Source: Methylocapsa sp. D3K7
GTDB taxonomy: Bacteria > Pseudomonadota > Alphaproteobacteria > Rhizobiales > Beijerinckiaceae
NCBI RefSeq assembly: GCF_029855125.1
Contig: NZ_CP123229.1
Location: forward strand, 62,001 to 126,000
DNA: 64,000 nt
Direction of reading: 5' to 3'
Shown here: positions 7,568 to 18,166 of the stretch, piece by piece
Numbering within the stretch: the first letter of the stretch is position 1
How the letters are laid out: every line of letters starts with the position of its first letter
Notes under the pieces: model-generated
Database searches by the model: none
What the model saw: the letters and a program-made list of their open reading frames with translations, nothing else
What the model was told of the DNA's origin: nothing
Program-made: the position numbers and the translations under genes

Positions 7568-9451
7568 ATGCTGTTGACGATCGAGGGGAACCAACTAGTG
7601 CCGTCGCAGGAAGATCCGGTGAGCCGTTACCTAACCCGGCTCCGCGGCGAGTTGATGTCCGTGGATGCCGGGGAGGTGGCTAGCTATATTCCCGAACTCG
7701 CCAGGGCCGACCCGCGTCAATTCGCGATCGCCATCGCCACCACTGACGGCCGGGTTTTCGCGGTTGGTGACGCCAGTCAACTGTTCACGATTCAGTCGGT
7801 CTCAAAACCGTTTGCCTACGCACATGCCTTCGCCTGTCATGGCCGCGCGGCTGTTCTTGACAAAGTCGGCGTCGAGCCGACAGGGGAAGCGTTTAATTCG
7901 ATTGTTCTCGACGACGCGGCGAACCAGCCATACAATCCGATGGTGAATGCCGGGGCGATCGCCGTCTCGGAGCTTTTTCCAGGCGATACCCCCAAACAAC
8001 GCATCAGCGCTATGCGAAGTGCGCTGTCCCGTTTTGCGGGGCGCGACCTCGACCTCGACGAGTCCGTCTATCGCTCTGAAAGCGAGACCGGGCACCGCAA
8101 TCGCGCAATTGCCTATTTGATGCGCAATAGCAATATGATCGGGAACGAACCCGAGGCCGTTCTTGAGGTCTACTTCCGCCAGTGTTCCATGCTCGTGAAC
8201 TGCCGGGATCTCGCCGTCATGGCAGCCAGTTTGGCCAACGACGGTGTAAACCCACTCACAGGCGAGGCTGCGATGCCTGCGGAATTTGTTCAGGACGTGC
8301 TCAGCGTCATGCATAGCTGCGGCATGTACGACTATGCCGGGCAATGGGCCTACGAAGTCGGTATACCCGCCAAAAGCGGCGTGTCCGGCTGCGTCATTGC
8401 CGTGATACCCGGCCAGATCGGGATCGCCATCTACTCACCGCGACTGGATAGTTACGGAAACAGCGTCCGTGGCGTGATGGCCTGTCGGCGGATCTCGGCG
8501 GATTTCGGCCTTCATGCCTTTTGCAGCCGCACCGGCGTCGAATCGGTCTTGCGTCACGAACTCAACGGCCTCCGCATTCGCTCGAAGCGACTTCGAACAC
8601 CAGCGGAACGTGCGATCCTCGACCGGAGTGGCGGGGCGATCTGCATCATCGAAGCGCAAGGCAGATTGTATTTCGGCACCGCCGAGAGATTGGTCCACCG
8701 CATTCGCAAAGTCGCAGCCAACGCGACTCACGTCATTGTGGATTTTCGTCACGTCCAAAGCGCCGACCGCGCCGCATTGTGTCTGCTGCAAGGATTCTCC
8801 GGCGTTCCAGAAAATCCCAATTGCCAGCTCATATTCTCGCATATTTTGGTGAACGGTCCGCTCGCAAATCTCCGGTCCGTGCTTGCCGGCACGAAGGGAT
8901 TTTCACGGCCTATACAAATTTTCGATGGACTTGACGACGCTTTGGAACATGTCGAGGCGGAGATCCTTTATCTGCACGCACCGGCTTCAGAAGAATCGAT
9001 GCTGACGTTGCAGGAGATCGTGCTTTTTCAAAACCTCGACACCGAAGAATTGAGTCTGCTGTCGCTATCTGTCGCGCCGAAGCTGACGACTTTCGAGAGC
9101 GGCCAGATCATCATCAAGAAAGGGGAATTGGGAAAGACGTTTTTCGTTATTGTGCGTGGTTCAGCCTCCGTGGAGCTGCCGTCCATTGGGCATGGCGGCC
9201 GAACTGTTCAAATCGCTTCGGTCGGCAGGAGCCTCGCATTCGGCCACATGGCGCTGATCGAGGGGCGGACGCGCGGAGCCCAAGTTGTCGCCGAAACCGA
9301 ACTCGTTTGTTACGCCATATCGGTTGAATCTCTTCGCACCTTTGGTCTTGAGCACCCAAGCATCTATGCCAAGATATTGATGAACATCATTAGCGATCTG
9401 GCCGACACACTGCATGCCGCCAATGAAACAATACGGGCATTGGAGCGCTGA
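7568..9451 (+). CDS. glsA: Glutaminase fused to STAS and cyclic-nucleotide-binding domains
   Basis: A 627-residue three-domain protein. Residues 15-325 are a serine-dependent glutaminase with the catalytic SxxK motif at Ser77-Lys80 (QSVSKPF), the NPMVNAGAI segment and the YDYAGQWAYEVGIPAKSGVSG region. Residues 350-455 form a STAS-like domain with VIVDFRHVQSADRAALCLL. Residues 485-600 form a cyclic-nucleotide-binding fold with GQIIIKKGELGKTFFVIVRGSASVEL and a LAFGHMALIEGRTRGA cassette. The enzyme part converts glutamine to glutamate and ammonia. Stand-alone glutaminases are about 310 residues, so half of this protein is regulatory; activity may respond to a nucleotide or to a STAS partner. The cassette is not a canonical cAMP-binding one. 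Confidence 0.88.
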   Translation: MLLTIEGNQLVPSQEDPVSRYLTRLRGELMSVDAGEVASYIPELARADPRQFAIAIATTDGRVFAVGDASQLFTIQSVSKPFAYAHAFACHGRAAVLDKVGVEPTGEAFNSIVLDDAANQPYNPMVNAGAIAVSELFPGDTPKQRISAMRSALSRFAGRDLDLDESVYRSESETGHRNRAIAYLMRNSNMIGNEPEAVLEVYFRQCSMLVNCRDLAVMAASLANDGVNPLTGEAAMPAEFVQDVLSVMHSCGMYDYAGQWAYEVGIPAKSGVSGCVIAVIPGQIGIAIYSPRLDSYGNSVRGVMACRRISADFGLHAFCSRTGVESVLRHELNGLRIRSKRLRTPAERAILDRSGGAICIIEAQGRLYFGTAERLVHRIRKVAANATHVIVDFRHVQSADRAALCLLQGFSGVPENPNCQLIFSHILVNGPLANLRSVLAGTKGFSRPIQIFDGLDDALEHVEAEILYLHAPASEESMLTLQEIVLFQNLDTEELSLLSLSVAPKLTTFESGQIIIKKGELGKTFFVIVRGSASVELPSIGHGGRTVQIASVGRSLAFGHMALIEGRTRGAQVVAETELVCYAISVESLRTFGLEHPSIYAKILMNIISDLADTLHAANETIRALER

Positions 9452-9644
9452 TTTGTTGCCATCATACCACACCTAGAAAGAATATAGAGTCTTTGCACAA
9501 CGAGACTTCGTCCCGGCTTGACGTGGCGGCGGCTTTGGGTTGCCATCTGGTGCGCTGGTGCCATGCTGAGTGACATGACGCCCGGCGGTGGGGGGATGAC
9601 TTGGTTACGGCGCTCACAACAACGGTCAATTGGACCCGAGGGAC

Positions 9645-10985
9645 ATGATGATTCTTTCCTCGATCAGGCAGACCGCATCCTTAGCCGCGGCAATCGCAAT
9701 TCTGGGGATCGGCATCCTTTGCGGTGCTGGCGCTCATGCCCAAACCATACCAGGGCCTCTTGCTGGAGACCCTTTGTTTCAAACCATGCTGAATAGCCCA
9801 GCCAATCTCGACACGACGCTCAGTTATGCCACGAGCAGCGAGCAGGGGGGCGATCTCGAGGCGTCGATTGGCGCGTTTGAAAGGCTGCTCTTCTTCAACC
9901 CGGCGCTGTCCAAGGTACGGTTTGAACTTGGGATGCTGTATTTTCGCCTCGGTTCCTACGAGATGGCGCGCGGTTACTTTCAATCTGCGCAAGCCAGCGC
10001 GGATGCGACACCCGATATGGTGCAGAAATCTCAGGAATATCTCGACACAATCGAGAAAAAACTACAGCCCGATCAGTGGAGTGGTTACGCCCAGACCGGC
10101 TTCCGCTACCAGTCGAACGCGAGCTTTGGCCCTACCCAGCAAACCCTATTTGGCGCGACGCGTCCGATTAACAGCCCGTTCGCTCCTCAAGCTGACTGGA
10201 ATTGGTTTGCCGCCGCCGGCGTAAATTATGTTCATGACTTTGGCAATCAAAACGGCGATGTATTTGAAGCGAACGTGATTGGTTATGATGCGCAGCAGTT
10301 CAAGGTGACTGCCGTTGATACGGGATTTCTGGATTTCCGCGCCGGACCGCGCTTTGGCATTTTCCAGGATGCTTTGAACGGCGCCTCGATCAAACCCTAT
10401 GTGGTCGCCACGGGCGCCACGCTGGCCGGCGAGCCTTATCTCGGAAGTATCGGCGGCGGGCTCACCATGCATTTCAACTTTGCGAATGTGGCATTGGACC
10501 CCTATGCCGAATTCCGCAGCATGAACTATCATGCTTCCGGGCTTTACCCCTTGGCGTCGGGGTTGGATGGTACGTTGGCGATCATCGCACTGCAGGCTGC
10601 CGGTCCGATCATCGAGGGCGTCCGCTGGCAAGGAAGATTCGCCTTCTATCACAGCGATGATTCGTTTCCTTGGTTCAGCTACAATCGCTACGCATTTGAT
10701 TTTTGGCTTCCCTGCCTCATTCCCTCGCTGTGGGGCGGCCGCAGCTGGACCTTAACCCCATCGGCGGGAATCTCACCTTGGCTCTACCGGCAAGCCGATC
10801 CCTTCTTCAACCCCTTCACCACAGAGCATGATCTCGAGTGGCATGCGGGTATTGGTCTTGACATCCCCGTCCAGGATCGATTTGGCGTTGGCGTGCAATT
10901 GCAATATCGTGCGATCAATTCGAATATCCCCGGCAATACCGTCAGAGACCTTTCCGTCACAATGGGTCCAACGGTCAGTTTTTAA
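9645..10985 (+). CDS. TPR-containing outer-membrane beta-barrel protein
   Basis: A 446-residue protein; ATG 9645 or 9648 follows a GAGGGA ribosome-binding site and opens a signal peptide ending near AHAQT. Residues 55-140 hold two TPR-like helical pairs (LERLLFFNPALSKVRFELGM, YEMARGYFQSAQ). From about residue 145 to the end the sequence is barrel-like, beginning WSGYAQTGFRYQSNA and ending VTMGPTVSF with a terminal phenylalanine. The layout recalls the surface lipoprotein assembly modifier (Slam, DUF560) families. It lies 10 bp upstream of a FecR-domain gene and is followed by a CHASE2 cyclase; the three probably form a unit. Confidence 0.7.
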   Translation: MMILSSIRQTASLAAAIAILGIGILCGAGAHAQTIPGPLAGDPLFQTMLNSPANLDTTLSYATSSEQGGDLEASIGAFERLLFFNPALSKVRFELGMLYFRLGSYEMARGYFQSAQASADATPDMVQKSQEYLDTIEKKLQPDQWSGYAQTGFRYQSNASFGPTQQTLFGATRPINSPFAPQADWNWFAAAGVNYVHDFGNQNGDVFEANVIGYDAQQFKVTAVDTGFLDFRAGPRFGIFQDALNGASIKPYVVATGATLAGEPYLGSIGGGLTMHFNFANVALDPYAEFRSMNYHASGLYPLASGLDGTLAIIALQAAGPIIEGVRWQGRFAFYHSDDSFPWFSYNRYAFDFWLPCLIPSLWGGRSWTLTPSAGISPWLYRQADPFFNPFTTEHDLEWHAGIGLDIPVQDRFGVGVQLQYRAINSNIPGNTVRDLSVTMGPTVSF

Positions 10986-10995
10986 GGGGTGCGTT

Positions 10996-11883
10996 ATGCA
11001 GCTGCGAATGAACCCAAAATTCATATTACCCCTGGCGATGTTGCTTGCCAGTAGCCCTTTTTCGGCTCTGTCAACGAAGGCCCAGGATGTTGGCACAGCC
11101 GCCGCGGTGAACACGCTTTCGCAAGGCACGCCCCCCGGAGGAGGAGTCCAAGTTTTAAGAATCGGCGCGCGCGTCCTCCATAACGAGCGGATCCAAACAT
11201 CCGGGAGCGGAACAGTTCAGCTTCTCTTCCTCGACAAAACCACGCTCAGCGTTGGGCCGAACAGCACCCTTGTGATTGATAAATTTGTCTACGATCCGGC
11301 GACCGGCACGGGGCAAATGGTGACGACACTGGCCAAAGGCGCACTCCGTTTCGTCGGAGGACAGCTCAGTCACCAGGGCGCGGCCACGGTCAAAACGCCG
11401 GTTGCGACGATCGGCATTCGCGGCGGAACCGCGACGATCGCACACGGCCAGGGTGGAACCCGCTTGATCAACCATTTTGGCCGGCTCAGCAGCGCCAACG
11501 GCTGCGGCACCGCTGTCGTCAGGCGCACTGGCTTCGCCATTACAGTGGCGGATTGGAGCAGCTGCCCAGCGGAGCCGGAACGGGTGAGCGAAGCCGAGAT
11601 CAACAAATATCTAAGGCTTCTCACGAGCAAGTCGGGCCAGAAGGGCGGAGCCACGTCGATACCCACCGAAGCCCTCATGGATCAATATGGGGTTGGACAA
11701 GTCACAGGGCTTGGACCAGATACCCCGCCGGTCCAACAGCTAACAACCCACGCTGAAAATACCGCCTTCGATTTGGTCGTGCAAGCGACCCAGAAGGGCG
11801 CGGTGCGGACAACTCCATCGCCGATCCGGACATCGCCGAGGCCTCCACCGCCGCCACCACCGCCGCCGCCGCCATATAAGTAA
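10996..11883 (+). CDS. FecR-domain periplasmic protein
   Basis: A 295-residue protein starting at ATG 10996, ten bases after the previous stop with GGGG as ribosome-binding site. Residues 1-32 look like a signal peptide (LPLAMLLASSPFSAL). The FecR domain covers about residues 50-165, with GSGTVQLLFLDKTTLSVGPNSTLVID and the TPVATIGIRGGTATI segment. The C-terminus ends in a polyproline tract (about 285-293). FecR domains are periplasmic sensors or binders; the stand-alone secreted form is usually found beside cyclases and outer-membrane TPR proteins, as here. There is no membrane helix apart from the signal peptide and no sigma-factor partner. Confidence 0.8.
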   Translation: MQLRMNPKFILPLAMLLASSPFSALSTKAQDVGTAAAVNTLSQGTPPGGGVQVLRIGARVLHNERIQTSGSGTVQLLFLDKTTLSVGPNSTLVIDKFVYDPATGTGQMVTTLAKGALRFVGGQLSHQGAATVKTPVATIGIRGGTATIAHGQGGTRLINHFGRLSSANGCGTAVVRRTGFAITVADWSSCPAEPERVSEAEINKYLRLLTSKSGQKGGATSIPTEALMDQYGVGQVTGLGPDTPPVQQLTTHAENTAFDLVVQATQKGAVRTTPSPIRTSPRPPPPPPPPPPPYK

Positions 11884-12006
11884 TAGCTACTGTTGTCTCA
11901 ATTGTACCTTCTCCTTTTGGAAGCATCGGAAAACCGGAGCTAGCGTGGCATGGTATTGGGCGGGAAACATGTGTTCCGGGTCCGATTTTAACGGTGCTCC
12001 ATATGG

Positions 12007-14253
12007 ATGGTCGAAGACAGGCATCAGGACTTGCAGCGGCTAAAAACACGAATCGGGCGTTTCTATCTCCCGCTCATTTGCCTATTTTTGGTTCTCGCGC
12101 TGGTGCTTCGCGGCGGCGACCCTTTCTTTGTCTCGGCTCTCCGGCTGATCGCATTCGATTATTATCAACGCTTGGCTCCGCAACCCTACGATCCGGATCT
12201 GCCTGTCCGCATCATTGATATTGATTCCGACTCCCTTGCCCGTTTCGGGCAATGGCCGTGGCCACGAACCATCATCCGTGATCTCGTCATCGAGCTCAGC
12301 AAGCGCAATGCGGCGGCGATTGCCTTTGATATCCTCTTCGCCGAACCAGACCGTACGTCCCTCGAACAAGTGATCAAGCGGATGCCGCCGGAGCAAGCTG
12401 GCAGGTTGCGGGATCTCGTCGGTTCGGCAACAAACGACCAGCTGCTCGCCGAGGCGCTCAAGGGGACGCCGAGCGTGCTGGCGCTGCTTCTGACCAATGA
12501 GACGAACACTCCGGATATTGCACAAAAAGCCGGATTCGCATTCGCCGGAGATGATCCAAAACCGTTCCTACCGGCTTTTACCGGCGTTGAAAGCAATTTG
12601 CCGCTCCTCGACGAGGCGGTAAAGGCCATCGGTGCGATGAACCTGATTCCCAATCGCGACGGTGTCGTGCGCCAGGTTCCGTTGTTTTTCCGGCTAGGCG
12701 ACCGCATCATCCCATCGCTTGCGGCCGAGGCTTTGCGTGTGGCGCAGGGCGCTTCCACCTACGTGATCAAATCGTCCAATGCGAGCGGCGAGACGGCCTT
12801 TGGACAACAAACTGGGATCAACCGGGTCCGTATCGGTGAAATGGACATCCCCACCGATGCCAAGGGGCAGCTTACGCTGAAATTTCGTCCAACTGCTCCC
12901 GACATCTACATATCGGCTTGGAAACTCTTGGCAGGGGAGGTCAGCGAGAACCAAATCGCGGGCAAGATCATCCTCATCGGTACAAGCATGCCGTCCCTCT
13001 TCGATCTGCGTGCGACGCCCCTCGATCCCGTGATCGCGGGTGTCGAAATCGACGCGCAAATCATCGAGAATATCCTCAAGCAAAACCGGCTCTCGCGGCC
13101 AGATTACGCGGATGCAGCCGAAAAAAGCATCATTGTCGTTTTGGGACTTTTGATGGCGCTTACCATGTGGCGCCTCTCACCTAGCTTGGCGGCTGGCCTT
13201 GGCGCCCTTGTGCCCGCCATCCTAATGTTAGGAGGCTGGATATTATACCGTTATTGGGACTTGCTGTTTGATCCGCTTTATCCCTCACTGGTATTGCTGC
13301 TGCTTACGGCTGGCATCACTTTCTACATCTACCGCCAAGTGGAAACACAGCGCTCCGAAGTCCGCAGCGCGTTTAGCCGCTATCTTGCGCCGGCCGTTGT
13401 GGAGGAAATCATCGCCAGTCCCGCCAAACTCGCGTTGGGCGGTGAAGTGCGAGAACTCACATTAATGTTTTGCGATGTGCGCGACTTTACCTCGATCTCG
13501 GAGGGCCTGACGGCCAGCGAACTCACTCTCTTTATAAATGAGCTCATGACACCGCTCAGCGATATTATTTTGCGGGAGCGCGGCACCATCGACAAATTCA
13601 TGGGTGATGCCATTATGGCTTTCTGGAACGCACCCCTCGACGTTGATGATCATGCGCGGCGCGCCTGCAGCTCGGCAATCGAGATGGCAAGCACAATGGC
13701 CGGACTCAACCGGGGTTGGCAGGATAAAGCTCGCGCCACGGGACGCTCATTTTCTCCGGTCAGGATTGGGATCGGCATTAATACCGGCGAATGCTGCGTC
13801 GGAAATCTCGGCAGCAAGCAGCGTTTCGATTATTCGGCTATTGGGGATGAGGTCAACGTCACCTCGCGGCTTGAAGGTCTGACGAAACTTTATGGATTGC
13901 CAGCTGTGGCGGGCGAACTCACAGTCAACCGCTGCCCTGGGTTGGCCGTCATCGAGATCGATCTCATCAGGGTGAAGGGCAGGGTGCGGCCGGTCCGTAT
14001 TTTTGGGCTTGCCGACTCATTTGATTTTGACAAATTGGCACTGGCGCGTCTGTTGCCTTTGCATCAGGATTTCCTGCGAGCGTACCGGACGCAAAAGTGG
14101 GATGAGTCGGAAATGCTTATTGCCCAATGCCGGAAGACGGCGGGAGAGGCACTCGAAACTTATTATGCGGTATTCGAAAGGCGTATCCAGGCGCTGCGCG
14201 GTACGGACTTGGGTCCAGATTGGGATGGTGTCTATGCAATGACCACGAAGTGA
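12007..14253 (+). CDS. CHASE2-domain adenylate/guanylate cyclase
   Basis: A 748-residue membrane protein. An N-terminal helix (residues 18-40) leads to an extracytoplasmic CHASE2 domain, about residues 45-350 (DPDLPVRIIDIDSDSLARFG opens it). Three membrane helices lie between about 370 and 440. A class III cyclase domain follows, residues 470-660. The metal-binding aspartates are visible in LMFCDVRDFTSISE and in DKFMGDAIMAFWNAP; the YSAIGDEVNVTSRLE segment is also typical. It should make cAMP (or cGMP) from cytoplasmic NTP in response to a periplasmic signal. Its upstream FecR and TPR-barrel neighbours are likely partners. Confidence 0.88.
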   Translation: MVEDRHQDLQRLKTRIGRFYLPLICLFLVLALVLRGGDPFFVSALRLIAFDYYQRLAPQPYDPDLPVRIIDIDSDSLARFGQWPWPRTIIRDLVIELSKRNAAAIAFDILFAEPDRTSLEQVIKRMPPEQAGRLRDLVGSATNDQLLAEALKGTPSVLALLLTNETNTPDIAQKAGFAFAGDDPKPFLPAFTGVESNLPLLDEAVKAIGAMNLIPNRDGVVRQVPLFFRLGDRIIPSLAAEALRVAQGASTYVIKSSNASGETAFGQQTGINRVRIGEMDIPTDAKGQLTLKFRPTAPDIYISAWKLLAGEVSENQIAGKIILIGTSMPSLFDLRATPLDPVIAGVEIDAQIIENILKQNRLSRPDYADAAEKSIIVVLGLLMALTMWRLSPSLAAGLGALVPAILMLGGWILYRYWDLLFDPLYPSLVLLLLTAGITFYIYRQVETQRSEVRSAFSRYLAPAVVEEIIASPAKLALGGEVRELTLMFCDVRDFTSISEGLTASELTLFINELMTPLSDIILRERGTIDKFMGDAIMAFWNAPLDVDDHARRACSSAIEMASTMAGLNRGWQDKARATGRSFSPVRIGIGINTGECCVGNLGSKQRFDYSAIGDEVNVTSRLEGLTKLYGLPAVAGELTVNRCPGLAVIEIDLIRVKGRVRPVRIFGLADSFDFDKLALARLLPLHQDFLRAYRTQKWDESEMLIAQCRKTAGEALETYYAVFERRIQALRGTDLGPDWDGVYAMTTK

Positions 14254-14466
14254 GTTTCCAAACCCTCTGAAACTATGAGCGGCTGTTCCATCCTTTGATG
14301 GACTGGCATGTCTGGACGAGCGGCGCTATCACTATCCCCATCGCCTGAACATATTTTGAAAATGACAATCCATTTGAGTTGGCAAGATTGCTTGGTAAGC
14401 GCATTGCATCGGCAAGTCTGCGTATTCCCGGGTCTTGAATTGCGGCCGCAAATACGGAACGTATAA

Positions 14467-15189
14467 ATGACGCAGCGCACAGAGCATTCGCGAGAGCAGG
14501 CGAAGAATATCATTAAAATACAGTATTGGACCCCCCTTGCGGCACGACACAAACTGGGTGCATGGGAGATACTCGACGCAGGCTACAGCGAACGTCACCG
14601 GGCATATCACACATGGGAGCATGTCGTGGGCTTGTTGGACAGACTGGCCGAGTTTTCAGAACTTTCAACCCGGACAGATATCATAGCGCTGTCAACCCTG
14701 TGGCATGATGTGGTCTACCGGACAGAGAATTGCGATGGCACGCCGCGTCAAGATTACGAAAACGTCCGCGACAGCGCCGAACTGTTTCGCCAATACACTT
14801 TGTTAAATCAGCCCGACGCTGACGCCGTCTATGATTTGATCATGGCAACCGCCGGTCACGTCCTCGCGACAGCGAAGAAGCAGCATTATGCCGGATTTTC
14901 CGGCGACTTTGACCTCTTTTTGGACTTGGATTTAAGCTCGCTTGCCGCGCCATGGGAGGAATTCATCGCGGATTTTGCCCGGATACGGTTTGAGTTTTCT
15001 TCCGTTCCGGAAATCATCTTCTGTTCACGCCAGATCCAAATTCTGGAGAATTTCGCAAGGGAAGATGTCCGTCTCTACAGGCGCGCGGAGACGAGCGGCA
15101 AATGGCGTGATGCCGCCAGAGCCAATCTCAAGCGTTGTGTTGGGGATCTAAATAAAAGAATTGTTGAGCTTTCCGCTGCTCAAGGCTAA
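14467..15189 (+). CDS. HD-domain metal-dependent phosphohydrolase-like protein
   Basis: A 240-residue protein like the predicted metal-dependent HD-superfamily phosphohydrolases of COG4339. Candidate metal-site residues are in [12 protein letters not shown] (about residues 41-52) and in [12 protein letters not shown] (about 76-87), with further conserved histidines in the middle (TAGHVLAT). The substrate of this family is not known. No clear ribosome-binding site precedes the ATG. The 213 bp upstream contain no recognised feature, and the gene end is separated from the PEP carboxylase start by about 170 bp. Confidence 0.75.
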   Translation: MTQRTEHSREQAKNIIKIQYWTPLAARHKLGAWEILDAGYSERHRAYHTWEHVVGLLDRLAEFSELSTRTDIIALSTLWHDVVYRTENCDGTPRQDYENVRDSAELFRQYTLLNQPDADAVYDLIMATAGHVLATAKKQHYAGFSGDFDLFLDLDLSSLAAPWEEFIADFARIRFEFSSVPEIIFCSRQIQILENFAREDVRLYRRAETSGKWRDAARANLKRCVGDLNKRIVELSAAQG

Positions 15190-15358
15190 CCAAGGCCAAA
15201 GTTTCCCGATAGTCTTCAAAGCGCAACAGACCAGAGCGGCCAGGCCGTTTAAGCCAAGTCACGACTCCCCCGGCATGAAAATTGGATATGCGGGCTGTGG
15301 CGGCACGCGCCAAAAGCAGATAGAACCAATGAACATGGCATGCCCGCATGAGGCTACA

Positions 15359-18148
15359 ATGACAAGCGCAAGCACTTCGACGTCAATGAACAGCGTTTTG
15401 AAAAAGAACGATATTGCCGAGAAGGAACAGCCGCTTATCGACGATATCCGCTTGCTTGGCCAACTGCTTGGCGACACAATACGTCACCAGGAGGGGGAAG
15501 CGACTTTCGAGCTGATCGAAACGATCCGGAAGCTTAGTATCGCATGTGAACGAAATGCCGATCAGGATGCCCCGCATCAGCTCGGCGCGCTCCTGCGGGG
15601 CTTGACCGTCGACCAAGCGATGGCGGTATCGCGCGCATTTACGTATTTCTCCCATCTGGCGAACATCGCGGAGGACCGTCACTACATCCGGCGCCGCGCG
15701 GTTCACGGGATGCAGCAACCGGAGACCCGTGAAAGCGGCAGCCTCGCCGCGAGCTTCGAGCATTTGGCGGCGGCCGGCTTTGGACCGGACGCCATCGCCG
15801 GTGTCGTTGACCGCGCCCTTGTATCGCCGGTTCTCACCGCGCACCCGACTGAAGTCCAGCGCAAGAGCCAGCGCGACGCGGAGCGCGCCATCGCGCAGCT
15901 TTTGCTCGAGCGTGGCACGCTTGCCAACGCAAGGGAACGAAAACACAATGATATGCTGTTGCGTGCCCGCATCGCGCAACTTTGGCAAACACGGCTCTTG
16001 CGCTATTCGCGTTTGAGTGTTCACGACGAAATCGAGAACGCGCTTGGATTTTACCAAACGACTTTCCTGCGGCAAATCCCACAACTCTATGCCGAGCTTG
16101 AAGCGCATCTTGGCGGGAAAAAGATCGCTTCGTTTTTCCGCATGGCGTCCTGGATCGGCGGCGATCGCGACGGCAATCCCAATGTCAATGCTCAGACACT
16201 GATTCTCGCTTTGCGCCGCCAATGCGAAGTCGCATTACGCTACTATTTGACGGAAATCCATCTGTTGGGCGGTGAGTTGTCTTCCACACTGCTACTCGTC
16301 GCCTGTACTCCGGAATTGACGGCTTTGGCCGAGCGTTCCGGCGATAAGAACCCTCAACGCGGCGACGAACCATACCGGCGTGCCTTGATCGGCATTTACG
16401 CTAGGCTTGCGGCAACCCTGCTCGAACTCACTGGCACCGAGGCGGCCCGCCACGCGGCTACGTCCGGCAATCCCTATCGCGATGTGGATGCGCTGCAAGC
16501 CGATCTTGGCATTATCGAAGAGTCACTTGCCGCGAATAATGGCGCCGCCTTGATACCTGCACGGCTCGCGCCGTTGCGCCGCGCGATCGATGTGTTTGGC
16601 TTTCACCTTGCGACCGTCGATCTCCGGCAAAGCTCGGACCGGCACGAAGAGACGCTCGCCGAGCTCCTCGCCATTGCACGAGTGTCGGCGGACTACGCTG
16701 GTCTCGACGAGCTTGCGAAGCAAAATCTGCTTCTCGGGCTCTTGCGCGATCCAAGGCCATTGCGCGTCCCCGGCGTTGTTTATTCCGAAAAAACCGCAGA
16801 GGAACTCGAAATCTTTCAAACGGCAGGGAGCTTGCTCCGGTCTTTCGGCAAGCAGGCGATCCGCCATTACATCATCAGCCACACGGAAACGGTGAGCGAT
16901 CTGCTCGAAGTGCTCCTTCTACAAAAAGAATGCGGTCTAATGCATGGCGTTCTCGGCGATCCGGACGCGAACGCCGCTTTGCTTGTCGTGCCCTTGTTCG
17001 AGACCATCGAAGACCTTCGCAATGCCGACACGATCATGCGGTCGTTTTATGAGGTGCCTGGGATTTTGGATCTCGTTCGCGGGTCGGGTGCGCAACAAGA
17101 AATCATGCTCGGTTATTCGGACAGCAACAAGGATGGCGGATTTTTTACCAGCAACTGGGAGCTTTACCGCGCCTCGACGAAACTCGCCAAATATTTCAAG
17201 GAGCATGAAGGCATTGCGCTCCGTCTGTTTCATGGGCGCGGCGGCGCAGTCGGACGCGGCGGCGGGCCAAGCTATCAGGCCATCTTGGCACAGCCACCAG
17301 GGACCGTGAATGGTCATATTCGGCTCACCGAGCAAGGCGAGGTCATTGGGTCGAAATATTCCAATCCCGAGATTGGCCTGCACAATCTGGAGACGCTCGT
17401 TGCCGCGACGCTTGAAGCCACGCTCATGGTGCCTGCCAGTCCGGTTTCCAAGGACTTTCTCGAAACGGCGGCGACGCTTTCACAACTGAGCATGGCGGCC
17501 TACCGCGCGATGGTCTATGAGACGCCAGGGTTTACCGATTTTTTCTTCGCGGCGACTCCGATCGCGGAAATCGCCGAGCTCAACATCGGCTCGCGTCCGG
17601 CGTCCCGCCGCGCCTCGCGCCGGATCGAGGATTTGCGCGCCATCCCCTGGAGCTTCTCTTGGGGTCAGGCACGCATTACCTTGCCGGGCTGGTTCGGCTT
17701 CGGCTCGGCGGTGGAAGCCTTCATCAAGGAAGCCCCCGGCGAGCGCATGGCTGTGTTAAAAAGAATGAACGACGAATGGCCGTTCTTCCGCGCCCTCTTG
17801 TCCAATATGGATATGGTGCTCGCCAAGGCAGACATGTCGATCGCCAAGCGCTACTCCGAACTGGTTCCCGACCAGGAGCTTGCCACAAAAATTTTCGGCA
17901 TGTTGGAAGCGGAATGGCAGCGCACGCTTGACGCGCTCAACAAAATCCAAGGGACGACCGAGCGTCTCGCCGACAATCCCGCACTTGCCCGCTCGATCAG
18001 GCATCGCTTTCCGTATATCGCGCCGCTCAATCACCTCCAAGTCGAGCTTCTGCGCCGTTGGCGCAGTGGCGAGCATGCCGACCGCACCTTGCGAACCATT
18101 CTTATTTCGATCAATGGCGTCGCGGCTGGCCTGCGCAATTCTGGATGA
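15359..18148 (+). CDS. ppc: Phosphoenolpyruvate carboxylase
   Basis: A 929-residue enzyme when started at ATG 15359, which has GAGG six bases upstream; the frame is open farther up but the extra residues look non-coding. It carboxylates PEP with bicarbonate to oxaloacetate, replenishing the TCA cycle. Signatures are [12 protein letters not shown] with the catalytic histidine (about residue 165), [24 protein letters not shown], and the glycine-rich loop [16 protein letters not shown]. The C-terminus is GLRNSG where most bacterial enzymes have GLRNTG or GMQNTG, a mild difference near the aspartate inhibitor site. The length is slightly above the usual 880-900. Confidence 0.95.
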   Translation: MTSASTSTSMNSVLKKNDIAEKEQPLIDDIRLLGQLLGDTIRHQEGEATFELIETIRKLSIACERNADQDAPHQLGALLRGLTVDQAMAVSRAFTYFSHLANIAEDRHYIRRRAVHGMQQPETRESGSLAASFEHLAAAGFGPDAIAGVVDRALVSPVLTAHPTEVQRKSQRDAERAIAQLLLERGTLANARERKHNDMLLRARIAQLWQTRLLRYSRLSVHDEIENALGFYQTTFLRQIPQLYAELEAHLGGKKIASFFRMASWIGGDRDGNPNVNAQTLILALRRQCEVALRYYLTEIHLLGGELSSTLLLVACTPELTALAERSGDKNPQRGDEPYRRALIGIYARLAATLLELTGTEAARHAATSGNPYRDVDALQADLGIIEESLAANNGAALIPARLAPLRRAIDVFGFHLATVDLRQSSDRHEETLAELLAIARVSADYAGLDELAKQNLLLGLLRDPRPLRVPGVVYSEKTAEELEIFQTAGSLLRSFGKQAIRHYIISHTETVSDLLEVLLLQKECGLMHGVLGDPDANAALLVVPLFETIEDLRNADTIMRSFYEVPGILDLVRGSGAQQEIMLGYSDSNKDGGFFTSNWELYRASTKLAKYFKEHEGIALRLFHGRGGAVGRGGGPSYQAILAQPPGTVNGHIRLTEQGEVIGSKYSNPEIGLHNLETLVAATLEATLMVPASPVSKDFLETAATLSQLSMAAYRAMVYETPGFTDFFFAATPIAEIAELNIGSRPASRRASRRIEDLRAIPWSFSWGQARITLPGWFGFGSAVEAFIKEAPGERMAVLKRMNDEWPFFRALLSNMDMVLAKADMSIAKRYSELVPDQELATKIFGMLEAEWQRTLDALNKIQGTTERLADNPALARSIRHRFPYIAPLNHLQVELLRRWRSGEHADRTLRTILISINGVAAGLRNSG

Positions 18149-18166
18149 CGCGCGGGCACCGCCGGC

